Shown here: in pieces, positions 25,933-38,500 of the stretch
How positions within the stretch are numbered: the first letter of the stretch is position 1
How the letters are laid out: every line of letters begins with the position of its first letter
From: Morinoia aosen
Lineage: Eukaryota > Arthropoda > Malacostraca > Amphipoda > Talitridae
Direction of reading: 5' to 3'
Assembly: GCA_030386875.1 (NCBI GenBank)
Contig: CM059575.1
Location: 20,422,293 to 20,486,292 of the forward strand
DNA length: 64,000 nt
Position numbers and translations under genes: made by a program
Notes under the pieces: generated by a model
The model's input: the letters and a program-made list of their open reading frames with translations, nothing else
Told to the model about the DNA's origin: nothing
Database searches by the model: none

Positions 25933-28919
25933 AGTGAAACACACAAATACAATGTACAAAAGACGCACCTAAATGCCAAAAGAAACATTACATCAAAATA
26001 CTACACATTATGACGTATAAAATCTTTTACACTATTAAATAAAATAAATCAGTGATGTATTTCCGGAGAGCATTACTGATCAACTTGCAGAATATTTCTT
26101 TTAACAGTACAACTTGATGTGATTTGCTTAAATAGAGATGTCTCCTTAGAGACTTTGCTCTATATTGGAGAATCACATTTACAATGGATCTGCTCGTGAC
26201 TGAAAAGAAGAAATATTCCACAGACCGATAAGTACTCTCCCGGAAAAATAACCTCGCTTCATTTGAAATGTACATTTATTCGGGCATGTTAAGTGCGAAA
26301 CAAAACTTGAAACGAATTACAGCGATTCTTCAGCGCGATAACTAAGCAAAAGATTCATAAAGAGTAGCACAATGCGTCTCCGTTTGCCCAACTTCTAAAT
26401 CACAAATCTAAAATGTTGAAAAGTGTCAACTTTTTTCTAGCAAAAATTCTTTACAGCTTAATCAAAAGTATTTTTTATTTAATTTGCAGAAACGCTTCAT
26501 GAATTACAAAAACATGTTAGTATACTTGTGAATCATTCACTTTTTAATCAGATAGAAAAGCTCATAACGACCACGGAGGCATTCGTTTTGAGTAAGAAAA
26601 TCCAAATAAATCAGTCTTCAATTTTGGTTTCATTCCATTATTTGATCATGATAATGTTGTTGGAAAACGCTTGACAACAAAACGAGTTCTCGCAGCACAA
26701 AATTTTGAGTGAACAATCTTACAATCTTAAAAATACGAGCGTTTTATCAACATTAAGCTTTCTTTCATTAAAATGAATGAAAACAGCACTGGCAGTGTAG
26801 AAAAAAAGGTTGATTGTTCGACTTAATATATTAACAGACTCAATTGATAATCTAACATTTATTTCCTCTTGAAATCCATGAAAGAAAAAAATTTGAACGG
26901 ATGTATGAATTATACTCGAGTGCATTTGAACAGGAAAACTGCCTTGTAAGATGAGGTCGATCATTGCATGCAATATCGCGTTGTATTGTTTGATTATACC
27001 ATGGAAAAGTTGATTTTGAAAGCAAATTCGATCCAGTAAAATACCTATTTATGTGGTAGATACGTTCTCAAGCAAGCGTTAGAGAAGCAACTATCGAAAT
27101 AATTAAATAATATGCCGCACTAAAACATGATGGAAACACAAACTCTTGTCAGTATTATCAACTATAATCAGGCTATTTATTTATATGATTCATTTCTGTT
27201 AGGTTTACTAGCATAAGTTCAAGAGTTAGCCTTCCATGAAACAAGTCTTCTCGTATGAATGACCGACATAACGAAATATAGCAAAACAGATGCGTACATG
27301 GCCTCCAAAAATAATGTATAACACTCGAGATACCATAACCGCATTTGAAGGACAATATAGGACATGAACATTAGGCATGCATTGCATCACAATAAATAAT
27401 ATGTATCTCATAAGTACACACCCCACAATTAACGTTAAAATCATGCCGATCTGGATGTAAGAGCATGGAAAACCTAAGATATTCATTTGCCAGGCGTTAA
27501 CAATATGAAACGACTGAACTTGACGAAGGCAAACCCATAGGTATCATTACGCCCAGGTCGAGTCGGGACTTTATGTCCACGAATGAACAATCACTTGCAT
27601 CTACAATTATTGTGCCATCAAGTCACTCAATCGATTTTCTACTACTTGCAAACACGGTGTATTTTCACTAAATCTTGTTCAGATCTTTCTACCTCTAAAC
27701 AATACAACTCCTTGACTTGAAGCGCAGAAAGACAATTTAGAATCTCGTACATGCTAAGACTAGCTTAGTTAAACACATGCATCAAAATACAATCTCATTC
27801 TTTATAAGTAATAAATTTCATCCACTAGCCTCACTACGCTTATAGAATCACTATATTACCGAAAACTCCTATACCAGATGTTTTTTCAACAAGCATTATA
27901 ACGCGCTTCTATTTATTGTTATTAACACGGTCTCTACACATGGAATGGGCCATTATTTTCATCTAAACTCTCGAGCGTCATCACAGCATGCTGAGCTAAG
28001 TAGCAGAACAACTAGTCATACGCGTAGTTATAACTAATTCAATAGGTCGCTTAAAAATCGCTGCTTCAACTGAACGAGCGTCCATGTTTCGTTGAAAGAA
28101 TTGTTCCTGTTCCGTAATGCACTCCTGAAAGGCTCCAACATGCAATGGTGGTGACGTAGGTTACTTTTTCACGTGAGCGAGTCGACATCAACGAATGAAC
28201 GCACTAGAGCAGTACCCGACTTAGGGCTTAGCCCGACTAAGCATACTAGTCCAAATCATGCATATTGTGTCGAATAAGAAATGTGAGCTAATTTAAAAAA
28301 AAAACACTGAAGTAGGAAACCCGTTAGGGTGCAACTTTTTCAAGACGCTTCTTCATAACACATTTGAGGCAGTAGTTAGCCGCCGTTTTAATTTCATTAG
28401 CTCAGTTACCTTCCCTTTGTCACAGTTCTCCTGATCTGCTTTTGGTAAATGGCTAACCTTAATTAGCACAGTTTGGCATCTTGAATTACTGACCTGAACA
28501 GCAAAATTTTCTAAACAAAGCCCCGCAAAATATCTTCGTTTAGTGCCACTAGTAAGACCACAAGTAGGTCATACCTTCCGTAGCACAAAACTCAAAATTA
28601 TAATTATGTGCACTGAAGATAGTTAAGAACCCACAAGTGCCTACACAATCTAAGAAGAAAAGTTCATAATAGACAATATTTCTGAATGACGACTCCTTAT
28701 CTTGAAACACTCAAAACAAATGCAACAAAACCTGCCACATTTTTCTCAAGAAGTCTTTCATTTTACAGGCATAAATCTAGCTACTTAATTAATCAACTGC
28801 CCACTGTAGCAATGCGTAACAGCTTGGCACACGTCTGAGAAGAGAGTTCACTATCGTTTCTTGTGCACAAATATAATAGTCACTAGTCACTTGAACGGCA
28901 GAAAATTTTCCCATCGCGC
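25933..28919. other. No gene seen
   Basis: AT-rich downstream of the ABCC10-like gene. Short frames only. It may include an extended 3' UTR. Confidence 0.5.
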
Positions 28920-29219
28920 TCACTACTACTTACTAGATGCCAGGTATTTGTGCATATCACACACAACTTGACTGGACAGACACTTCACCATCATTACTTA
29001 TCACATCACCTGAGAAACACTTCCCAACACTCAGTGGAAAAACATTTCACGACATCATCACCAGACAAACATTTCACGACTTTTCACACCCCATCACCGG
29101 ACTAAACACATCATTACACCACCACGAGCATAGTTCACATCACTCATCACTCCACGACATCACCAGCCAAAGCACACGACACCACAACACCACCACCACC
29201 ACCACGAGGAGCACACTGC
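28920..29219 (-). other. Putative 3' UTR of the ABCC10-like gene
   Basis: Sequence directly after the stop codon. It is rich in short CAC/ATC motifs (two imperfect copies of a segment containing aaacatttcacgac at about 29040-29080). I did not find a clear poly(A) signal close to the stop, so the transcript end is not placed. Confidence 0.4.
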
Positions 29220-29322
29220 TCACTGCCGCTTCATGAGGTTGGAGTAACGCGACGTCTGGCGCACCATGAGCTCGTGGGGCGAGCCCTCCTCTACCAGCTC
29301 ACCGTCCTCCAGCACCAGCAGC
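29220..29322 (-). CDS. ABCC10: ABCC10-like exon E17: C terminus and stop
   Basis: 103 bp, phase 2 in, ending with TGA at 29220-29222. Acceptor gcactggtctcgcgcag. It encodes LLVLEDGELVEEGSPHELMV and RQTSRYSNLMKRQ. The V-L-[ED]-x-G-x-[LV]-x-E-x-x-[ST]-P-x-x-L block followed by a short helix with Y/F-x-x-[LM] is the usual end of ABCC NBD2. There is no PDZ-like C-terminal tail. Confidence 0.94.
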
Positions 29323-29517
29323 CTGCGCGAGACCAGTGCAACAGTGTTTGTGCTCTTACAGTGTAAAGAGAATGTGATTTCACTCAAATATTGCAGCAAA
29401 TGACGTACATTTCCCTATTTCGTCGTGTCATTTCAAGTTTTTGCGTAGTGGAGCACAAGAAATGATGCACTGGAAACCACAAAAAGTTTACTCGTCCTTA
29501 TAATGTAATGTGGTAGC

Positions 29518-29557
<40 letters not shown>

Positions 29558-32500
29558 ACATAGGTTTGCTAGCGCTTCAGTTATTCAAACTATTAATGTA
29601 ATGTGGGTGATGTTGTAATAAGTAAATATGTACCTAGAGAGCCAATAGCTAGCATAAAAGAATCTAAAAGAATCGTGTTTTCAGAAAGGCGATGGGCAAA
29701 ACAGCATTTTTACACTCTGAAGTGTATACCGATTTGATAGCTTTACGTTATGAATTCATACTCAACCTTAACATGCTCACGATGCAGGAGGATATATTTT
29801 AAAATATATTTTTACCAATGTCAAGAACAATGGAGCATGTAATTAGGCGGTTTAAATAATTCATTCAACAGTTTCTGAAGAAGTAATTGAATTGGGGAAT
29901 TCACATTAAGAGCAGAAGTAAACATTGACCCACATTACAGAGTATCAAGGTATAACATTTCTTCTGATAATAATTAGATCAATCATTAAACACAAAATGA
30001 AGAAATAATTTGCAACACCTTCTAATGCAAGTTTTAAGTATGTGATTTCTATAAGTTTCAATAGCTGAAGGTACTTACAACTTCTGCAAAAATCTAAATG
30101 CTACGTAGGGCAAGGTTATCAGATAATTTTTGCGTTAGTATTACATCAGAAGCGTTTACTACGAGATGCCGAGGCAGAGGGAGTTCTCAAAAGATGCTCA
30201 GGACCGCATTATTTCCGTGAACACAGTAACAATGAGTAATTGGTATAATTCCAAGATCCTAAATGCCTCCTAAAACACTATAGGTTGCATTCTGAAGAAA
30301 TGTAGGATGACCGAGACCACGGAGAGTTTTTCCAAAACTGGTGCGCCTCCAAAAGATTTTAATAAGAAATTCACAAATCACGTTAGATAAAGTCAATTCG
30401 TTTCTGACAAGACATGAACTTGAAATGATTTTAGCGTTACTAGTACACATGTCTCTGAGAGAACTAGCTATTAGTAATGAACTTCAGGGGCAAGAGCTGT
30501 TATCACGATCTCCTCGCAACACCTCATTATTGCACACATTTCCCTTAAAATCAAGATTGCAGTCCACATAAGAAATGAAATTAAAGAAGGAACAGTTTTT
30601 TCAAGGAAACTTAGCTCCCTTTTACCGTTTAAATAAATGTTACAATTCTTGCGAACATTTTGAACAAATCCGTGACAATTACCAAGCAAAAAATATTTGT
30701 TGCAGATTTACGAGTCTGCCTACGGCGAGACGCCTTGGAATCACTGCATTGTGGAATCCTTGATACATCTTTACTGGAGCATAAATAGCACGCATGTGGA
30801 TCTGCCAAACCTAACACTTGATGCCATCAAAGTCACCTCACAGGATTTTGCCTCAAAATGGTCGATGCTCTTTTTTTTGCCTTACATTGCAATAAAAGGC
30901 ATTGATAAGTGAGTAAGATTAATCACTTACAGCACTGGTTCGTATATATTTGAATAAAATTACTGACCTGTCACAATCATTGAGCGTGCGGAGACGATGC
31001 GCGATGACGAGCACGGTGGTGTTACGGAAGGCGTCTGTGAGCACCCTCTGAACAGCGTCCTCTGTGAGGGGGTCCAGCGAAGCTGTGCCTTCGTCCACAC
31101 ATATTATCTGCAATGTTAAACCATGAAAACGCACTCAACTGACGCTGGATTTCTTGATAATGAGGTGAACTTTGAATACTGCAATTTAGACCAGATAGGT
31201 TTTTGTTCAGCGGTACTTCATCTTAACAGTCATGACTCCGCGTGAAGCTCAAAATATTTTTAGAGATGTAAATTGAATTTGTAAATGCCATCGTGTGGAT
31301 CATGTTTTGCAGCGCTGACAAGTGCATAATGCAATGGAATGCATGAGCGCTCATCACGATGCAGCACTGCTTTATTAACTCGAAGGGCAAATCATTCAAG
31401 TATGATACTTCTCTATGGTAACATTCAGACTGAACAATGAGAGTAGTGCTTACTTCAAGGATACAAAAAGTTACAGTATGGTAAATAAAAGGTTATCTAA
31501 AATTTACGGATAACTACGTTCAAAAAGTCTTGAGAAATCTCAAAGTGTTATAACTTATCCTAAAGCGAGAGCATTTTTCACAGTCCCAGTATTACCTTCG
31601 CTCTGGTAAGCAGCGCCCTCGCCAGCACGAGCAGCTGCCTCTCTCCTTGGGATAAACATCTCCCCAAGTCCCCCATGGGGAAGTCTAAAATTGCAGCCAC
31701 GCTCTCCTTTCCTCTCTCCTCGTCAGATCGCCCTGAATGTCCCCCTTCAGACTGAGAGGATCGGAGTCTGGATCCTAAAGGATCGCGACTTTCGGATCCA
31801 TGTGTAGCATCTGAAGGAACTCTTTGGCGTGTCGCCCGCTCATGCTCGTCAGAAACGCCTTCAGCGCCTTTGGAAATTTCTTTTTGTATTTTGAGTTGGC
31901 GAGCTCTGGAGACAGCATCTTTGAGAGCAGACTGGATGTAGCAGGCTTTGAGAGCACTCCAGATGGCAGAATCGGAGTGGCGACCGAACGGGTCGACGTT
32001 CTTTCGGACGGTACCCGAGAACAAGGCTGGGTTCTGGGACACAACTGCCATCGCGGTTCTGAAACACATCATAATCTCGGTATTTATCTGCTGAAATCCA
32101 CGAATTCACGCAACATGTTCATCTATTTTACACTTATAAAATAACTGAGAGAGCCAGTATTATAATTAAGGCTATTGTGAGTTTCTTAATCGCAACTAGT
32201 TATAATATTTTCAAAAGTAAACGAACACAATGATGTACATTGTACAGTTCACAATAGGATAAAACATACTAAACTGAAGGACAATCCCAATAAGAAATCA
32301 AGCATAATGCAGTAATTAATCCACAATCGGAATTGATAAAAAAAAACACTCAAGACAACACTTGTACATTTTGCTGACCCCTTCGTACCTGAGCCTCTCC
32401 AGACTGAGGCCAGCGATGTCGACGTTATCGATGTAGATGGCGCCCCTGTTGAGCTCCACAAGACGGAAAAGAGCAGAAAAGATGGACGATTTACCGGCTC

Positions 32501-35500
32501 CCGTGCGGCCCAAAATGCCGATCTTCTCGTTGGCACCCACACGGAAGGTGAGGTTGTGCAGCGCGTAGGAGTGATACGGCCTGCACGTTTTCAATAACAA
32601 CTTCCACGGAAACTTACACAAAAAAACTATACCTGAGAGTTATATATATATATAAAATTATTATATAAGAAAGTTTTAGCCTCCCTTAATTGCACGACTA
32701 AGATGTTCTAAGAGAGGAAGGAGGAAGGAACCATTTCGCATGAAGTTGAGGGAACGCAGAATCTATGCACAAGGTGCAACAGAAACAGGAAGCTAAGAAA
32801 GAAGTTCATGAAACAAGAAAAAGTTGAAGAAGAAAGTAGTAGGTGCTGAATAACAGGACAGCAGTGAACCGAAAAAAGATGGTCCGTAACTAAACAAAAA
32901 CCTATTTTATTACAACAAAAAGGAAGCCTACCTAACCTTTAGCTCGGGCCTTCACATGGTTCCCCTGAGAGCGCTAATTCCTATAGATACAATAGTTGTA
33001 TCCCCCTGAGGGGATGGTCCGTAACAAAACAAATACCTATTCTATTTTAATAAAAAAGAAAGCCTACCTAACCTTTAGCTCGGGCCTTCACATGGTTCCC
33101 CTGGGAGCGCTAATACCCATAGATACGATAGTTGTATCCCCCTGAGGGGATATACCTGAAAGTTTTAGACATGCTACACGCACACATGTTAAGCTATGAC
33201 TCCTAAAAATTTGCACCTGGAGGTTTCTGTCATATACGCCACACGCCCACAAATTAAATATGACTTTATACACTCTCGTACAATTTACCTTTCACACTTT
33301 GATATGATCATAGGAGCCTATTGTAGGAATGAAAGAGCAAGAAATTCCTAATGCAGGAACATTTTCCAACTATATTTTGATCCTATTTTTAAAACTTTGA
33401 ATTTATTTGTTGACTTTAAAATTCAGTTCAATTGATTCAACTTAATATACTCGGAATTATGAGGCTGAATGATTTAAACCAATAATTAGTTTATGAATCT
33501 TCCTGTCCTACAAGCTACTAAAGTCCGTCCCCTATTTCAAGTAATGAGTAATCCGAGGAGCTTGAGAATCATGTTTTAACCTTTAATTATATCTTTACCA
33601 AACTGGCATAATACCTAGCTCCAAACCAATAACGAAGTTCATATCCAAAATATTTAAACAAAAAAGCTCAAGTTTACCGCCCTTCCTTCACAACCACGTT
33701 CGAAAGCACTAAATGTTGCGAGATCCCTGCAATGCTTCCCTAGTCCCTCGACCCTGCAGACTATTCATTAGCATGTAGAGAGGAGTACAAACGAGATGGA
33801 AGACATTACCTGTAGCGCAGACACACTTGCTCGAAGCGGATGGTGTTGTGGGTGGGCCACTCCGGGCCTGGGTTGAGGGGCGGGGCCGTGAAGATGGCGG
33901 AAGATGACAGGTCCCCCGCACCCGACGCCCTGGCCCGCTGGTCCACCCGCACTCCTCCGTAAGCTCCAAGACTCAATGCCAACGCTCCATCTGAAGACCA
34001 GACATAGATGGTCACGCATGGTCAAAATGGAACATTTGCATTATGCTTCCCTGTTCTATCTGGTCAAAATAAGAAGCCTGTGTCTTGTTTCTGGGGTGCA
34101 TTTGATATTAACACAACATTAGCGTCTCGTTTCTGTTATGTATACAGCAGAAAAAATTTGCACCTCATTTCTGCCACGTGTGTAGTCTAAACAAGACATC
34201 TATGTTTTGTTTTAGCCATGTATACGGTCAAAAATAAAACCAGAAGTATCAACATTTTTTAAGATTAAGCAGAAAATTAAGATACAGATCAAAACGTGAA
34301 AGATTGGCATAACCCATTTTTCCAGTCATTTTATCATACTTGCAATATGGCGGTTTTTAGGGAATCTCACGCTTAAGCTAAAAAGAACATGAGTTCTTCT
34401 CGTTATATTAATATCCTGTCAATGAAATAAACTGACCCCTATCACCCCGGATGTACTCATCCATGCGCTCCACAGAGATGAACTCCCTCTCCGTGTCCGT
34501 GAAAGAAGACACGACAGAGTTGAGGAACCCGCTGATGGTCAGCGCGTACGACACCACTAGCCCTACGATCCCTGCGAAGGAAAAGAATTGGCTGACCAAC
34601 GTGGTGCGGCAACAATATCATAGAAGTAAAAGGATAAAATTAAGCAACTCGCGTGAAAACAAAGCCTGAAATGTAAAAGGATAAAATTGACTAACTTAAG
34701 GGAGCAACAATGTCTGACACGCAAAAGGACACGATTGACTAACTGAGTTAGGCAAGAATGTCTGAAATGTAATAGAAACAATTGACTAACTTAGGGTGGC
34801 AACAATGTCTGAAACGAAACAAGAACCAATTAACCAACATAGTATGGCAACAATGTGTGATATGTAAAAAGAAATCAATTGCTGAACTCAGTGTGACCAA
34901 ACACACCAAAGCCCCAAGAGGAGCACCTCAATAACAGCGCGTGCCGTTACTTCATAAAGCGCGCACAACAATAGACTTTGTTCACAACCAAAAAATGCCA
35001 AGAATGACAGACTAGTACTGGTAGTATAAATTTCTTTTGAAAGAACATGCAAGTATAGCATACCAGAAATAAGAAGAGTAGCTTCAGTAGCTCAACAACT
35101 ACGAGAAATCATTGCAACTTTACCTATCTCTACGCAACAAAGATAGTTACAATTAAATCCTGGTTCAATGTTTTTGAAAGACACTGTTATTCTCTTACTT
35201 CTACTTCTATTCGGGTGCTTGTGTGTGATTGCTGTCTTATGATATGAAACTTCGGCAATAGCCCGAGAATGGGCCAGATGACTCATTCATGATGTCATTT
35301 GCAATTGTTTTCAGGGTGACTACTGATATTTCATTTCTAAATTTTACTACTTTTTACTACCTTTTTTTAACACAATGAATGTTGTCGTCCAAATGTCCAG
35401 ATGTAAGTAATCGGCCTATAATGAGTAATTTGAGTCGATAATATACGCAAATACGCAATACCAAAGGATCAAAAAAAGCTTCAAGTTTCTTAATACTTAA

Positions 35501-38500
35501 AATACTTAATACTAAACGGAGCAACCGAAGCTTTACTGCAAAAAAGTTACCTAAATTCTTAAGGTACCCCGTCCTAAATCGACGCCAACAAAAGTTTGTC
35601 GAAGACCTTGTCTTAACATCTTTCAACTATGAGGGCAACAGTTCCATCATATGGGAAAAAATGAACAGACTGGAAACTAGTAGACACCAGGGGATTGTCA
35701 GATCCCTTTACAGCAGGGTAGAATATCAAGGAATTTCATTATGACCAAACACTATGGCACTTCGGAAATATGAGTTTGTAAGCTGTTTCCATCGTACCTC
35801 AAAATCTAAATCGGCATCCTAATTGCGATCAATAATAACAAATAGGTTATGAACATGTTATATTACGGAACCAATCACGAAAATGCAAATTTCATGAAGC
35901 TTTCCTATATACATTTAGTAAAAGAATGAACTTTGATTACATTGGAGCATCTCCATGCTATGACGACATCCTGGAGGTCACTGAATCGCCATGACTGCCA
36001 AAAGGAAATTCAAAGGAACTGAACTCTCGTTCAAATGATGACACATTGTATTTAAAGATTATTTTATAGCATAATTCTTTCTGTATTTGGACATAAATTA
36101 ACGTCACTGGAAAAAGAAAACTTTCAGCTTTACAAAGAGGTAATTTAAAAAAAAACATTTATAGTTTCAGTAAATCGTTGTTTCCCCAAATCGAAGTGGA
36201 CAGAATAAATTCGTCTTTTCAAAGGAAGATAATACTGCTCAAAATCAAGCTCAGGCCCAAGAAACCACTTTCTGGATATAAATGAACTGCGGAGAAGTTC
36301 CTTTGAAGTCATTGCAATGTTTCTACCCTGCCGCAACAACTTGGAGTGTGAGAATATTTGTCTTGGAATAAGAATTGGAAGGCTACATCAAGTTTATGAT
36401 AATCAAGACCTTACCAGCCAAATATATGGCTTAGAATTTAACATTATTCATTAAGAGTAATTGAAATGTAATAAGTTTGATTCACGACTTACTCATCTGA
36501 ACTTGCAGCAGGACTCTCTAAAAACTAATTGAGAATAATTTTATTTCTGTGCTTACGTTTGTGAATAAAATACTTTAATTTTTGCGTATCAAGTGCACAA
36601 AAAGAACAATTATGCCAACTATGCTATATATCTTACGGGCAACTGCATCCACTAAAGATGAAATCCAATAAAATGTAATAGTTATTTAGTGATAAGTACA
36701 ACTACCTATTTGAAAGATTTGTCTAGTTGTTAATGTTTATTCATAAAATTTAAAAGAAAAAGTTAACAAGATGTTTTACATTTAAAAGAATCGTAATTCG
36801 TAATAAAATATAAATTATTTTACTTGACAAACACATTTCAAACAAAGCCACTTAATATGCTTCCACTAGAGAATATGCAGCTATGCTACTTCATTTTTCC
36901 TTGAAATCGTATAATGCATATTTGATACGTAAGAATAAAAGATATTAAATGTCGACCTCATAATCATAAATGCACAATTTTTAAATCCTTATTTTATTTT
37001 CAATACTAATCCCTGATATCACAAGTTCTGAAGCTTGTATCTCAATGTAAGGGAGCACTAACAGAAGTGTTTCCAATCAACAATGCATCGCTACTAGTAT
37101 TACATTTTTTTGAATTTATATAATAACGCTATATGAAACCTCGATTACCGCATCGAAGCAAAAGCAGTTGTATTGTTTTCTCTCAATAATTTGTTGATAA
37201 TGAAATGGCTCAAATGAACCTTCCATCATAAAACAACTAGATAACTTTCAGATCAAACGGAATGAGAAGAAAAAGTGAACTGTTTTTACTGTTGTTTGCA
37301 AAAGTTTTTGAAACTTTTTTCTATTTTGTGTGCTCCAGTCCTATAACTACATCCCACTCTACAGGAATATTTCCCATAAATCGAGGCAAATTTCTGATTA
37401 TGGGAAAAAAAATTTTTAAAAAAAGCTTTATACTATATATTAATAAGTAACATTACTTTACATTTTCAGAGAATTATTCCACTTAACAAATTTTTTTACT
37501 ACCCTGAGGCAAATTTTACTACTTTTTACTACTTTTTTACTACTTTCCAAATTTTACTACTTTTTACGACTTTTTTTACTACTTTCCAAATTTTACTACT
37601 TTTTACTACTTTACAACCTAGTAGACACCCTGCACTGTATTCATTTTTATTTTATCCTTATACATTCTAACCTCATCTATTATACTCCAAACAGCTCTTT
37701 TGACTCGTTATTAACCTAAAAGCGTAGGAATGTCTAGATGGTAGCTTTGAATTGAAGAGACACGCACAGCAGAGACCTGCAACACAACCTACCATGACTG
37801 ACAGGACATGGGGACCACCTACCATGACTGACAGACATGGGGACCACCTACCATGACTGACAGGACTTGGGGACCACCTACCATGACTGACAGGACATGG
37901 GGACCACCTACCATGACTGACAGGACATGGGGACCACCTACCATGACTGACAGGACATGGGGACCACCTACCATGACTGACAGGACATGGGGACCACCTA
38001 CCATGACTGACAGACATGGGGACCACCTACCATGACTGACAGGACATGGGGACCACCTACCATGACTGACAGGACATGGGGACCACCTACCATGACTGAC
38101 AGGACATGGGGGCCACCTACCATGACTGACAGGACATGGGGACCACCTACCATGACTGACAGGACATGGGGACCACCTACCATGACTGACAGGACATGGG
38201 GACCACCTACCATGACTGACACACATGGGGACCACCTACCATGACTGACAAACATGGGGACCACCTACCACCACTGACAGGGCATGGAGACCACCTACCA
38301 CGACTGACAGAACATGGGGACCACCTACCATAACCGACAGGAACCACCTACCAGGCCTGACAAGACCACCTACCAGGCCTGACAAGACCACCTACCAGGC
38401 CAGACAGGACCACCTACCAGGCCAGACAGGACCACCTACCAAGAGTGACAGGACCACCTACCAGGACTGACAGGACCACCTACCAGGACTGACAGGACCA

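Noticed and set aside
30341..30912. Several short frames on both strands
   Set aside because: They lie in the last intron of the transporter gene and have no domain or coding bias.
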